From assembly GCA_003427395.1 (NCBI GenBank), contig BFEA01000352.1:758262-822261 (forward strand): 64,000 bases of DNA, written 5' to 3'. Below the pieces are notes generated by a model. That model had not been told where the DNA came from and did no database searches. It was given only the letters and a program-made list of their open reading frames with translations. This document shows, piece by piece, positions 22,020-33,359 of the stretch (the first letter of the stretch is position 1; each line of letters opens with the position of its first letter). Origin of the DNA: Chara braunii. Its lineage: Eukaryota > Streptophyta > Charophyceae > Charales > Characeae. A program made the position numbers and the translations under genes.

Positions 22020-24290
22020 AGGCAACGTTTAAAGTAGTTGTGGCGGGGAAGTGGCGAAAAATCATTGAATAAAATAATAAGATTTTTTTTTTTTTAATGG
22101 TTTTGTTGGATTGCAAATGCATATGTGTCATTTTTATTTTGTGGGGCACAGACAATTGTTACAGAGAAGATAAAAATGAAAAGGGCATTGGTTTGTTGAG
22201 CTCTTGTTAGCGTGAGGTAAGCTTTCTTTTTTTTTCTTTTTTTTTGGTGGTTTTTGACATGTGTTTCGGCTTTGTGGCCATGTTGGTTCTTTTCTTTCTC
22301 AGGCCCGAGGTTAGGATGAGTCAGGTCAGTGGTCTTGATTTGGCCATTTTGCTACTAGATCATAGTGTCCCAAGGCCTGCACTTAAGTTGGGTAATGGTC
22401 CCAGTAAGAATTGTTTTCCTTTCCTTTCTAGGTTGTTTTGTCGAGGAATTCCTCGTGTCTTTCCTTTTGTGGCAATAAGAATGAGCAGAGTTTACTTGTA
22501 AAAAAAAAAAATAATAATAAAAAAAATGAAAGGGCTCAATGGTTTGAATCACCAGTACTAGTCATTGCGTGCTGGCCGTCCAAATGTGGAAGTGACGCGG
22601 GTTGTCGATTCGATTTATCGACGGTCTGTCGGTCGCGAAAATTGCATAGTGTTAAGTTGCGCCCCCGTGCCCTGCGCGGTTACAGTGAAAATTTCCGCTT
22701 CCGGTAACGTCGTGGACTCCAATGAAGCTCTGTCGGGGTCTTTTTGGACTCTCAAAATTCATAAGAAAGGAAGGCTCCGGTCGCCGTGAAGTCTAAGGGC
22801 ATACTCACACGGCGACCCTAAATCCGCAAAATATGCGGATTTGGGAAGGGTCGATTTGAGGTTTTGGGCATGGTTTACATCACACTGTTGTACCTTTTCA
22901 GATGGGACAAGGTCGCGGCTCTCTGGAGAAATGGGGATTTGGTACTTGGCTGGTCACACGGCGCCATCCACCAATTGTGCAAGAACTTTTGTGAACGAAT
23001 TTTTGTCAATTTTTTTAAAAATGAAAAAAAAAAAAAAAATTGCGGTCACCTCCAGAGGTGGCCACAAAATCCCTTGCCCACAAAAGGGAAAGGGACTCGC
23101 CAGGCGGGAGCGCTGGTACCAGGCGGGTAGCAGAGCGCTCCGGTTACCGTCGTCACCTCCCACTTCGGCGGAAGGGGCTGTTCGTCCATCACCCCCGCCG
23201 TCGGGATGGGGAACGAACCGAGGCACCGCACTCCTCACAACAAAGGAGAAGGCTGGTCCTCAACAGTGCTCGCTCGAACAGTCCAGGACGCCAGTTAGGG
23301 TAGAATCTGTCTCGCCATAGCCGTCGGACGCTGTAACTGCGGTGTGGCTGAAAGTTTTACCATAGTAACTAGGGGCTAGATGAACAACAGCTAGTGGGGT
23401 GGAAGCAGTAACGCACAATGTACGAAAGGTAGTGGCAAGAAACACTCACGATAACAGCAGGTAAGGGAGTGTATGTCACGAAGGGAAAAGATAGAAAAGC
23501 GGAGATGGATTTGAACATACAGCAAGCAAGAAAGTGCATGAGATCAGGGGGGAGAAGGCTCTCACCCGGTAGTGCACGGCGGAAGGTGTGGCTAATGTGA
23601 AGACAGAGACCTGAAACTACCATAGCGGTTCAAGAACCCAGACGCAATAGGGTGAGGAGAGGTAATACAGATGTTTAATGCAAGATTCACTACAAGATGG
23701 ACACATAATGCTGGATCTAGTGGAGGTTGCCTCTTCCTGATACTCTCAGTATGGAAGCAATCCAATCCTCGGTAGCAGCAGCAGGCTAGAGGTCTCTAAC
23801 CCCCGAGTCCCCTCCCCGGTAGATCGATCTCCCACAGCCTCGGCAGCACCAGAGTAATTACCACGGTAAAATTCACTCCTTGGAGGGAGAAAAGCGAATA
23901 CGGTGCGAGGGGCCAGCAATCCGTCAAGTGACATACGAAGTTCGAAATTCCATGTTACGTCAATCCGGGCCGAGGTGCAAATCGCCCTACTAGATAAGGA
24001 AGGCCGGAACTCTACCTCGAAATTTCTGCCTTGTAATAAGGGAACACACTATGTACTCAGCAGGACTACGAAGTCCTCCTGCGGTAAACTTGTCTAGCAT
24101 TTTGGAATCCCCGGGCGCGTGGTAAGAAGCGGCCATAAACTGACACAAGTCCGTATTTTTGTTACCAGCAGCCTTCAAATTAGATATGGAGTGGGGGATG
24201 AGAAGGGTAGGACAAGACAACTCAGAACGCTTTTTGGGAGTCCAAATATCGTTGATGGACTGTTCATCCACGCAACGTGCTCCTTTGAAA
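22020..24290. other. Unassigned sequence
   Basis: No gene supported. It contains T- and A-rich runs (22083, 22218, 22500, 23020) and GC-rich mixed DNA. Overlapping ORFs exist on both strands without recognisable domains. The stretch next to the LINE (23990-24290) may belong to it, but I could not align it. Confidence 0.45.
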
Positions 24291-24294
24291 GTCG

Positions 24295-26560
24295 TTGCAT
24301 AGACTAGTAATGTGGGGACAAGCGCCACACCTCTCTATCTTCCGTCGAGCATTGGTATTGAATGGAGCTCTGTTTGCGCTACTATGGTTCGTGGGAGCTA
24401 TAAGAAAGGTGGGAGACGCTACGTACAGACTGATTAGGAGGAAAGCGGCAAGATTAATTTGGAAACCATTTGCGAAGGACAATGATGCTTTCATTACGAA
24501 AGTGGCATGAGAGATGCTCTGTCTGCCTCGAGAGGAAGGGGGACTAGGTATAGTAGATCCAAGCAAACAGAACGAAGCAATGCTGGTAAAGTGGGTGGTT
24601 CGGGCATGCCTGGAAGACCCAGTGCCACACTGGGTATTCTTGGCAGAAACATTGTTGGTCGAGGAATGAAACCTGTCAAGAAAGGAGGACGTTTGGTTGT
24701 GTATCTTCCTACCATCTTATCAGAGGAGAAGGATAAAGTCACCAATCTGGGCAGCCATAGTGTAGGCATGGAAAAAGTTGAGACCGGATGTGTGGGTCGA
24801 GCCAATAACAAAAGTTGAAGTTCTGACCCAACCAATTTTTTAGAATCCGATAATAAGGGCAGAGAATGATCAATGGTTTGGGGCGGTTCACAAGACCACA
24901 ATTTTGGTAGAACATGGATAGAGAGAGGAATATTAAGAATAAGAGATCTATGGGATGGGTTCGCAGAGAATTGGGTAACAGAAGGCAAAGCGAGGGACAA
25001 ACTGGGGCAGACGAGACACATAGAGGAGAAACTTACTAAGATCATAGGGGTCTTCCCGAAAGAATAGAAGGATATGCTCTACCCCGAAGCGGTGGATCCG
25101 CCTGGAACATGGTACATCCAGGAGGGCTCAGAAGAAACGAAATTGTGGGAATTACTGGAAGTACAGCCGGATGGGAAACGTATCTTTCAAGGGTGGGAGA
25201 CAAACATAGGAGGACAACAGGTTGGAGATAAGACGGAGGGCACACCAAGACTAGGCATGCCACTTTCTCAAGTTCGAGTAATTAATGGAAAAGGAGGGTC
25301 CAAGGTACTGTTGGCGAAGGGCAAACCAATAACAGCACTTAGAACGGACCCAAGGATGTGGGAGTGGAGAGCACAAGGGAAAAAAGAGGAGAATATATGC
25401 CTAATGGATTACACACAGAAGATCGGGTATTGTATGGTGATTCCATTAAAACACCCAGAGGTGGTGACTCGCACAAGATAGCTACAATTGCTGGACATGG
25501 AACCAGCACAAGTTGAAGCAACACTTCGAAACTGCTGGCAACAACTGAAGTTGATTCCGTGTCAAAGGCAGACCTTGATCTTGTGGTTACTATCCATGGT
25601 GGCAACACCATCAACGGTATGGTTGACAGAGCATGGAGTGAAGGTGGAAATGAAATGCATAAGATGTGAATGGGCATTCGAGTCCACTGTGCACCTGTGG
25701 TGGGACTGCCTAACCTCAAGCAGAATTTGGAAGTGGTGGGTAAAATTTTGGGATCACTGTATGGAAGGAACATTTCAGTAGACGAAAAACTGGGTGCTAT
25801 TGGGAGGCATTCAGGAAGGGCATAGTGTCGGGTCAAGTTGGGGATATGTTGCTCAGACGGCCAGAGCGGTTGCCTGTACAGTGATATGGCAGGAAAGAAA
25901 CGACCGGTTCTTCATGAATAAAGAATTGACAAATCAACAGATGAGGAAGACCTTTACCCAAATGCTGAGAAGATCAATTCTGGCAGATTGGAGGAGAAAG
26001 GTGGGGAAGACAAGGAGGTGGGTCTGCGTTGTTCGCAGAAACATGGGCCAAGAATGGAAAGATGACGAAGTTGGAAGAAGTACAACCTAGACTGGACGAC
26101 TGGTTCTACAGTAGATAGAGTAGAAGACGAAACCTGGATACTTGGTTGGCGGGACTTGGAGGGGTCGCAGGAGACGGGCGGAGGGAACAAGGGAAGAGGT
26201 AGGGTCATAGAATGGAGGGACCAGTCGGTCCAACCACCGAGTTAGGTGGTCGAACAAGAGTAAGTAGGAGAATTTAGAGATAGGAATGAGAAGAGAAGCA
26301 TTCGGTCCATTGGATTTGGATTTGTTAGGCTTTGTAGGCCTTGGAGGCGTTGTTTATTTTGCTCAGAGAGAGGCAGAAGGACAAAGGCCGTTTGGGTCGG
26401 AGCTGAGCCTAGTTGATAACCCTTCTCTGAAGCTTGGAAGCTAAGCTGACTAATGCTGTCAGGAACTGGTTCTACCGGGTTGAATTGTGAGTTCCCCGGC
26501 CTCCCAGTGAAGTTGTTCACAATAAAGATTGATTTCAGTAAAAAAAAAATAAAAAAAAAT
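24295..26560 (+). pseudogene. LINE-1 of window: 5'-truncated non-LTR retrotransposon, ORF2 C-terminus and 3' end
   Basis: The reading HLSIFRRALVLNGALFALLW, RRKAARLIWKPF and LCLPREEGGLGIVDP is the conserved post-RT region of plant LINE ORF2. Further on, frameshifted, comes the zf-RVT zinc-binding motif CIRCEWAFESTVHLWWDC (about 25657), a C-x2-C-x8-H-x4-C pattern, then VACTVIWQERNDRFF (about 25875). The 3' UTR ends with GGGTTGAATTGTGAG then TTCCCCGGCCTC (from 26478) and an AATAAAG signal, followed by an A-rich tail at 26541-26560. The reverse transcriptase core and everything 5' are missing, typical of incomplete reverse transcription. Stops (TGA for Trp at several places) and frameshifts make it dead. 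It is related to the elements at 31.8 and 33-40.8 kb. Confidence 0.85.
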
Positions 26561-26565
26561 CTGAT

Positions 26566-26895
26566 TTATGGAACAATGTTGACCCTGTGTCCCACCCCCG
26601 ATAACTTCGGAACTGGCAAAACATTGTAATTTCCCAACATTGGCGGGGGNACTAGTGGTTTAATTTTAACCAAACAACCTGAGAGGATGCTAGGGGTGCT
26701 GGTAACAACAGACACCACTAGCATTTCCCAGGGGGCTCCATCTATTGGTGGGGAGCAGCACCTGCTGGAAAGAGGGTCCAGCGTCCCAAAACATTTAGTT
26801 TGCTTCTTCAAACAAATATGCAGTTGTAATGACAGCCAGAAGGCGACCTTCTTTGCAAGCGTGGAATTTTGGCAGGCAGCACTATGCAGCAAAGG
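26566..26895 (-). pseudogene. Inverted LINE ORF2 fragment
   Basis: The reverse strand reads TKCFGTLDPLSSRCCSPPID and GCLVKIKPL. The DNA core GGGGAGCAGCACCTGCTGGA (26751) is the complement of the + strand LINE sequence at 39012-39040 (FQQVLLPTN in protein) and recurs at 40816. It lies directly after the A-tail of the preceding LINE, in opposite orientation. An N at 26650 sits inside it. Confidence 0.6.
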
Positions 26896-27240
26896 GAGCT
26901 GCTTGCCTACCTAACAGCCTACTTCTAGCTTAATCCTGTTCTGTATCGTTCATTATCGGTTTTGCAGTTCTTGTTTTGGTTATGGCCTGCATGCTTTCAC
27001 AGATCAGGGTTCCATTCTCCCTTGGGGCTGTCTATGTTACTCTTCCCTTCCCTTTTGGAGCTCTGTGTATTCAGACCACGACTCAGACCCAGAGTCGCCC
27101 AGTGTCAATGTTATTGGAATACAAGAGTTTTTTCGTTTCCAAATTAGAATAGAAAATGTACATGTCATATTTGGATACATGTATGTGTTCTATTCTATGT
27201 GCTCTGCTATTAGAGAAAAGTGGACCCAAGCCGTTTCTAT

Positions 27241-27440
27241 TTCGAAATGTTCAAAACTCAAGGACTGCGGCCTCCTCGGCCGTTGATTTCAAAATGTTCA
27301 AAACTCAAGGACGGCGGTGTCCTAGGCCGTTGATTTCAAAATGTTCAAAACTCAAATGTTCAAAACTTAAGGACCGCGGCGTCCTAGGCCGTTGATTTCA
27401 AAATGTTCAAAACTCAAGGACGGCGGCCTCCTCGGCCTCC
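27241..27440. repeat. 46-bp tandem repeat, about four units
   Basis: Unit: AAATGTTCAAAACTCAAGGA followed by CGGCGGCCTCCTCGGCCGTTGATTTC in variants. The third unit holds an extra 14-bp partial copy. One end of each unit is palindromic (CCTAGGCC/CTCGGCC). Confidence 0.85.
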
Positions 27441-28888
<1,448 letters not shown>

Positions 28889-28991
28889 CTTCTTCCCCCG
28901 AATACAACGTACGGTCATTATAGCTGTATCTAGACTGAAAGATGCCTCAAATACAGCTATAATGACCGTACGTTGTATTCGGGGGAAGAAG
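28889..28991. mobile_element. Perfect hairpin MITE-like element (family H1)
   Basis: Two 41-bp arms, 28889-28929 and 28951-28991, are exact reverse complements, with a 21-bp loop between them. The arms start CTTCTTCCCCCGAATACAAC and end with AGCTGTAT. The arm sequence aligns with the imperfect hairpin at 3327-3437 and the half copy at 5838. The complete absence of mismatches implies a recent insertion, recent arm conversion, or an assembly fold-back. No coding capacity. Target-site duplication not clear. Confidence 0.85.
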
Positions 28992-29274
28992 GTAGCCGTC
29001 ATTATAACAAACCATCGTATTTGGATGTACCTGAGCGCAGTCACCGCTTCTATTCATCCACAAAAAAAAACCTGGAGTGCGAGCCGTCCCTTCCATTGAC
29101 ATGCAAAATAGAGAACACCTCACCTCTCTCTCGACGACCAGTAGATCATTAAATATCGGACGTACCTGGGCGCCTTTACCGCGTTGATTCAGTACAAAGT
29201 TATCCATGAAGTCCCAGTATTCTCCCTCAGATAACAAGGGATCAATCCAGCATCATGCAAAATGCACCACACCT

Positions 29275-29278
<4 letters not shown>

Positions 29279-29307
<29 letters not shown>
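29279..29307. repeat. (TC)n microsatellite
   Basis: Uninterrupted CT dinucleotides. Confidence 0.95.
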
Positions 29308-29311
<4 letters not shown>

Positions 29312-29340
29312 CTCTCTGTCTCGACCGCGGTAGTGGCCCA

Positions 29341-29445
29341 ACATTCTACATGGACCTGGAACTTATAATGGTCCAAATACATTCAAATTTCGGATCAATG
29401 TGAATGTATCAGGTCACCATTGAAGTGCGTATACCTGTAGAATGT
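29341..29445. mobile_element. Hairpin MITE-like element (family H2), imperfect
   Basis: Left end ACATTCTACATGGACC is matched by GTATACCTGTAGAATGT at the right end in reverse complement. The inner parts also pair (AATACATTCA with TGAATGTATC). The left end CCCAACATTCTACATG resembles CCCAACACTCTACATG of the hairpin at 31005-31101, suggesting one family. Confidence 0.6.
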
Positions 29446-29822
29446 GAAGCACTGGATTCCGGTGCTCTCTCTCTCTCTGTGTTGCTTTGAATTTATTGAA
29501 CGTTCTTTGAACAGCTGCATTGCCAAGGGGGGAACACACACACACACACAAAAAAAAGAAAAAAAAGAAGAAAAAAAAAAAAAGGTCTTTTGGGAAAAAA
29601 AGGAACAAAGAAAGAAAGAGAAGGTCCTTCGAGATATCCATTAAAATTAGAACGATAGAGAGGAGAGGAGAGGAGAGTGTAGAACCATGACATTTCCCGC
29701 TGTGTTTTATGCACAACATAAACGGCAAGGACGGGTTATTACGTACTCAGTCACAGAGGAGGCAGCAGAGCAGGAAGAGAGAGACGTCGGTTGTCCGAGC
29801 GCACGCATCTACACTCACCCAC

Positions 29823-29826
<4 letters not shown>

Positions 29827-29878
<52 letters not shown>
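29827..29878. repeat. (GA)n microsatellite
   Basis: Pure GA. Nearby ORFs (29687-29947) are driven by it. Confidence 0.95.
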
Positions 29879-29882
<4 letters not shown>

Positions 29883-30507
29883 GTCGTGTTGGTGAAGTAG
29901 TTTCGAAGAAGGTGTTGACAAGTTGGTCGGATGATGCGGTGACATGACAAACGCGGTCTGATGTAAAGCATATTACTTTCTTTCCTCGACTAGAGAGCAT
30001 GGATATGGTGCTTGGACATAGTCGTAGGAGGAACTGGTGAGTTAGTACCGTTGTAATGCCCACGTCCTTCATTGGCGGGAAGAGCGCAGGCCCCAATCTT
30101 CCTTATGCTTCTTGGTTTGCCGGTGCTTCTTTGGAAGACGGTCCCGGGGATATCAATGATAATCAGTGTGAATCATGATGCGCTTGACCGCCGGCCAGAG
30201 CTTTATGCTCAATTGCGTCCAGGTTCCTTTGGTTGTGTTTCATGTTTTATCTTACGCCCTGTCACGTTCGGAAGACTTCGATATGTCGGAGTGTGCTTTT
30301 CTTCGTTTGCATGTTGTGCTTGGTCTACTCGATGAGTGTTAGGTCCCTGTGGACCGCCAAGGTGACTGCTCTGTGTTTTCTGTTGACATCACTCGGTTTT
30401 TCACTACCAGCTTAAGGGATGGACGGTAATTCTTATCTTAGCTACACCATTTTTGACCTCTGGGAATGGGAGGAGATGCGCGATTTTTTTTTTAATATAA
30501 TTAATTT
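29879..30507. other. Unassigned sequence
   Basis: An 87-codon open frame at 30072-30335 has no recognised domain. No RNA or element motif was found before the U6-like cluster. Confidence 0.4.
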
Positions 30508-30548
30508 GTTTATTTGGACCATATCTCGATTTATGCGTGTCACACCTC
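30508..30548 (-). pseudogene. U6 snRNA 3' fragment (copy C)
   Basis: The minus strand reads GACACGCATAAATCGAGAT followed by ATGGTCCAAAT, matching the 3' domain of U6 snRNA (GACACGCACAAATCGAGAAATGGTCC in plants, with two changes). The rest of the gene is absent. Too short to be functional. Confidence 0.75.
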
Positions 30549-30770
30549 GATTTTTGCCCTCTCGGAAGGGGAGGAAGGACAAGGGAGGAAAAGGGTATTC
30601 GATATCCTTTTTTTGTGTTTTTTTTTGGCTTTTCTGTTTCCTAAAGTATGACGATAAACCACCCGGTGTAACAAGCGGACTGATAAGAATCCTTATGACA
30701 ACGGTGGTTTCTTGCGGTTCTATTGAGTGAAAGAACGAAAACGGTGGTTTCTTGCGGTTTTGCAATTTTT

Positions 30771-30867
30771 TTCTCGATTTGGACCATTTCTCGATTTATG
30801 CGTGTCATCTTTGCGCTGAGGCCAGGGTAATCTTTTCTGTATCGTCCCAATTTTAACCGATGTTAAG
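30771..30867 (-). pseudogene. U6 snRNA-like, nearly complete (copy B)
   Basis: From the minus strand: ACATCGGTTAAAATTGGGAC, GATACAGAAAAGATTACC, CTGGCCTCAGCGCAAAGATG, then ACACGCATAAATCGAGAAAT and GGTCCAAAT. This spans U6 from just after the 5' stem to the 3' end. The invariant ACAGAGA box reads ACAGAAA and the catalytic AGC triad reads ACC, and the 5' stem-loop is missing, so it should not support splicing. A TATA box and upstream sequence element could not be placed. Most likely a retroposed or recombined pseudogene. Confidence 0.8.
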
Positions 30868-30900
30868 AGGAAAGAAAAAAGAGAGAGAAAAAAAAAAAAC

Positions 30901-30970
30901 GATGTCCCCATTGCGCAGGCCGTGGTAATCATCTCCGTATCGTTCCAATTTTTTCGGATGTCCCGAGGGA
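30901..30970 (-). pseudogene. U6 snRNA 5' fragment (copy A)
   Basis: The minus strand starts GTCCCTCGGGACATCCGA, the U6 5' stem-loop (usual GTCCCTTCGGGGACATCCGA with two bases missing), then AATTGGAACGATACGGAGAT, GATTACCACGG and CCTGCGCAA. The ACAGAGA box reads ACGGAGA. The sequence leaves U6 after about nucleotide 65. On the minus strand the order is A, B, C, that is 5' part, nearly full copy, 3' part. Confidence 0.8.
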
Positions 30971-31004
30971 CGACACAGACACGATCCGGTCTCGCTCGAC
31001 TACC

Positions 31005-31101
31005 CAACACTCTACATGCATTTGGACGGTTCCATGCATTGGAAATGTTGTAGTTCGAATGCACCTGGTCCAGAAAGCGTCCATGTGCATGTAGGGTGTT
31101 G
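31005..31101. mobile_element. Hairpin MITE-like element (family H2)
   Basis: Left arm CAACACTCTACATGCATTTG is paired by the right arm reading CATGTGCATGTAGGGTGTTG, arms of about 24 bp with three mismatches and a spacer of about 50 bp. It begins like the hairpin at 29341. Confidence 0.6.
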
Positions 31102-31160
31102 TGTAGGGGGAGCGGCGCCCGCATGTATCGAGATGGCCAAATTTAAAGAAACAAACAAAC

Positions 31161-31162
<2 letters not shown>

Positions 31163-31230
<68 letters not shown>
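31163..31230. repeat. (GA)n microsatellite
   Basis: Pure GA run that ends exactly at the mate-pair adapter junction at 31231. Confidence 0.95.
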
Positions 31231-31233
<3 letters not shown>

Positions 31234-31391
31234 TCTCTTATACACATCTAGATGTGTCTAACAACCTGAGAGGATGCTAGGGGTGCTGGTAACAACAGAC
31301 ACCACTAGCATTTCCCAGGGGGCTCCATCTATTGGTGGGGAGCAGCACCTGCTGGAAAGAGGGTCCAGCGTCCCAAAACATTTAGTTTGCN
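31231..31391. other. Assembly artefact: Nextera mate-pair junction plus duplicated segment and gap N
   Basis: 31232-31249 is TGTCTCTTATACACATCT, the Tn5 mosaic-end sequence of Nextera libraries, followed at 31250 by AGATGTGT, the start of its reverse complement, exactly as in the mate-pair circularisation junction. The next 131 bases (31260-31390) are identical to 26673-26803, then comes a single N and another GA run. The copy is a chimeric insert placed here during gap filling, not genomic sequence. Confidence 0.95.

Positions 31392-31465
<74 letters not shown>
31392..31465. repeat. (GA)n microsatellite
   Basis: Continues the GA tract interrupted by the artefact. In the genome it is probably one tract with 31163-31230. 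Confidence 0.9.
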
Positions 31466-31467
<2 letters not shown>

Positions 31468-31759
31468 GGACATGATCCCACCCCCAATTACGTCCAGAGT
31501 ATGCCCCTAGAGCTCAGTGCATACGCTAGCACTTTTTCTACTAAGCTCGGGACGTGATTGCGGTCACATTCATCCAAGCCCAGCCCTAACTGTCATCGGA
31601 TACATTCAAGAAGTGATAATGTGAGTATGTGCTGAGTCAAGTCCCACGGGAAAAATACAAAGGAAAGTCCCGTCCTTGGGGACATCTTTTTTTGGGGGGG
31701 GAGGAATGGGGCGGACATCGGGAACGGAACAGGAAGGAAATATCGGAATACACATCGAA

Positions 31760-32697
31760 GATCGACTACAAGCTTCAATCACAAGGACAGGCAATGCAGA
31801 CAGCCCTCTCTTGCTCATGGCACAGCAGGTGCAGCGCGCTGGGGCTCCAACACATCAATGCTAAGTGGGTGTCTTTCTTCATACACCTCATACTCAGTGC
31901 GCTTGGAGACCAAGGCGGGGGGCTTACAATGGCTTCACCTCCATTCATGCACCCCAACCACCTTGTGGTGTTCAGAAAAAAGTATGGATACAGACACGAA
32001 ATGCACAGCATGTCCACAAGCCTCACTAGAGGACTCGCTTCACCTGTGGTGGGAATGCATCATCGCAAGGGGATTTTGGGATAGTATGCAGGATATGTGG
32101 ACACAGGCGCATAATATGCAGGATATGTGGACACATTCACACGACGAATCCTCCACGTGGCAGAAAGATTTCATCTTTACAAGCAGGATTTAAGACTCCT
32201 CCTTGGATAAGCAGTCTAACAGGATAGCTCAGTTATTTAGAGTTAGAGCCTTCTGGCTGATTTGGATGGCTCGACGAGACAGGATCTTCCTGCAAAAGAA
32301 ATCCTGCCCTCGGGCTCTATTTTCAATGTTTAAACGGGCTATTAGAACAGACATCATGGTAGATTGGGTTAAGCAGAGGAAAAAGTCAGACTCCATAGTA
32401 GACGCCAGAGTTTCCTTTCTTTCCAAATGGTCGAGTACTTCCGCTTGGGTCCATTTCGATGATGCAGACAGACTAGGATATTCGGAGGTATTGTGGGATC
32501 ATGGCTCATCAGCCCTCGCTACTTCAGGTTCAGTTTCAGACAGCCTTCTAGGCTGAGAGGGGCTAAGCAGGGCACGTGGTCCCAGCAGTTACTCTAGATA
32601 GTCAGAAGGTTTGACAAAGCGAAAATGATGGTCATCATTTTTATATGCAATATATGTGAGGACCTTCTTTCCGGGTAGACTGTGAGGACCCCGGCCT
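31760..32697 (+). pseudogene. LINE-2 of window: ORF2 C-terminal end and 3' UTR
   Basis: The zf-RVT motif CTACPQASLEDSLHLWWEC (about 32005) gives C-x2-C-x9-H-x4-C, followed by RVRAFWLIWMARRDRIF (about 32240) and IRTDIMVDWVKQRKK, the conserved tail of plant LINE ORF2. The 3' UTR contains GGGTAGACTGTGAGGACC then CCGGCCTC (32673-32697), related to the 3' ends at 26478 and 40690. A 30-bp internal tandem duplication (ATGCAGGATATGTGGACACA at 32077 and 32107) adds ten codons, MQDMWTxAHN. The 5' side is truncated. Its A-tail is not seen; the right side runs into a 65-bp duplication and adapter sequence, so the true 3' flank is unknown. Confidence 0.8.
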
Positions 32698-32721
32698 CAT
32701 CATTTTTATATGCAATATATG
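32632..32721 (+). repeat. 25-bp direct repeat flanking the LINE 3'-end motif
   Basis: TCATCATTTTTATATGCAAT plus ATATG occurs at 32632-32656 and 32697-32721, 65 bp apart, bracketing GAGGACC...GGACCCCGGCC. It may be a local duplication or an artefact next to the adapter. Confidence 0.8.
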
Positions 32722-32779
32722 ATGATGTTCAAAATAGACGCAACGCGAGCAGTAGACTCCTTCTGTTGATAAGCAAGCA

Positions 32780-32861
32780 AGATCGGAAGAGCGTCGTGTA
32801 GGGAAAGAGTGTAGATCTCGGTGGTCGATGTATAAAAAAAAAAAAAAAAAAAAAAAAAAAC
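32780..32861. other. Assembly artefact: Illumina TruSeq adapter and read-through poly-A
   Basis: 32780-32827 begins AGATCGGAAGAGCGTCGTGT and continues through GGAAAGAGTGTAGATCTCGG to TGGTCG, 48 bases of the TruSeq universal adapter (reverse complement). It is followed by a degraded ATGTAT and a long A-run, as seen when reads run off the adapter. The sequence is technical, so the linkage between 32.78 and 32.86 kb is unproven. Confidence 0.96.
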
Positions 32862-33359
32862 AGGAAGGAAAAGAAAATGAAAAAGTCGCCACTGCCTCCC
32901 ACAGTTCTTCTCTTCCCAAAGAAAACAAAGAAAATCTTTTTTCTTTTTCTTTTTCTTTTTTCCAATAAAAGGCCAAGCTGCTAATATTAGGGGGAGTAAT
33001 AGACAGAAAAACGAAAAGGCGATGGGGGCTCGATGGCGCAAGAGCGCTCTAAGTCGTGCTTTCGGCCGTTCGGCCGAACCGCCCTCACAAGGGGTCCACT
33101 GCCATGATGGTCCTTCGTGCGGAAAAGAGTAGTCTTGCTCGGCAATTCCCGAGCAACCCTCCGCTGGTGAGGGAGGTTGGCTCTCCAGGGCGTCCCGTAA
33201 GACTGGTGTTGGTGGAATTTGTCATGTTTGGAGCGTAAACTTGTTTGGTGTGTACAGGCGTACGCCACTAGGCGTCCGCCATCAGACGTGAGACGTGGGA
33301 GTGAGTGAAGGTAGGGGTGGTTGTGCGGCATTAGGTGTCTAGTCAACTTGAAGAAGATG

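Noticed and set aside
22840-23320. ORFs of 60-159 codons on both strands
   Set aside because: They overlap one another in several frames, cross A-runs and have no recognisable motif.
26541-26895. Twin-priming inversion of the LINE
   Set aside because: In twin priming the inverted part lies 5' of the element; here it lies beyond the A-tail.
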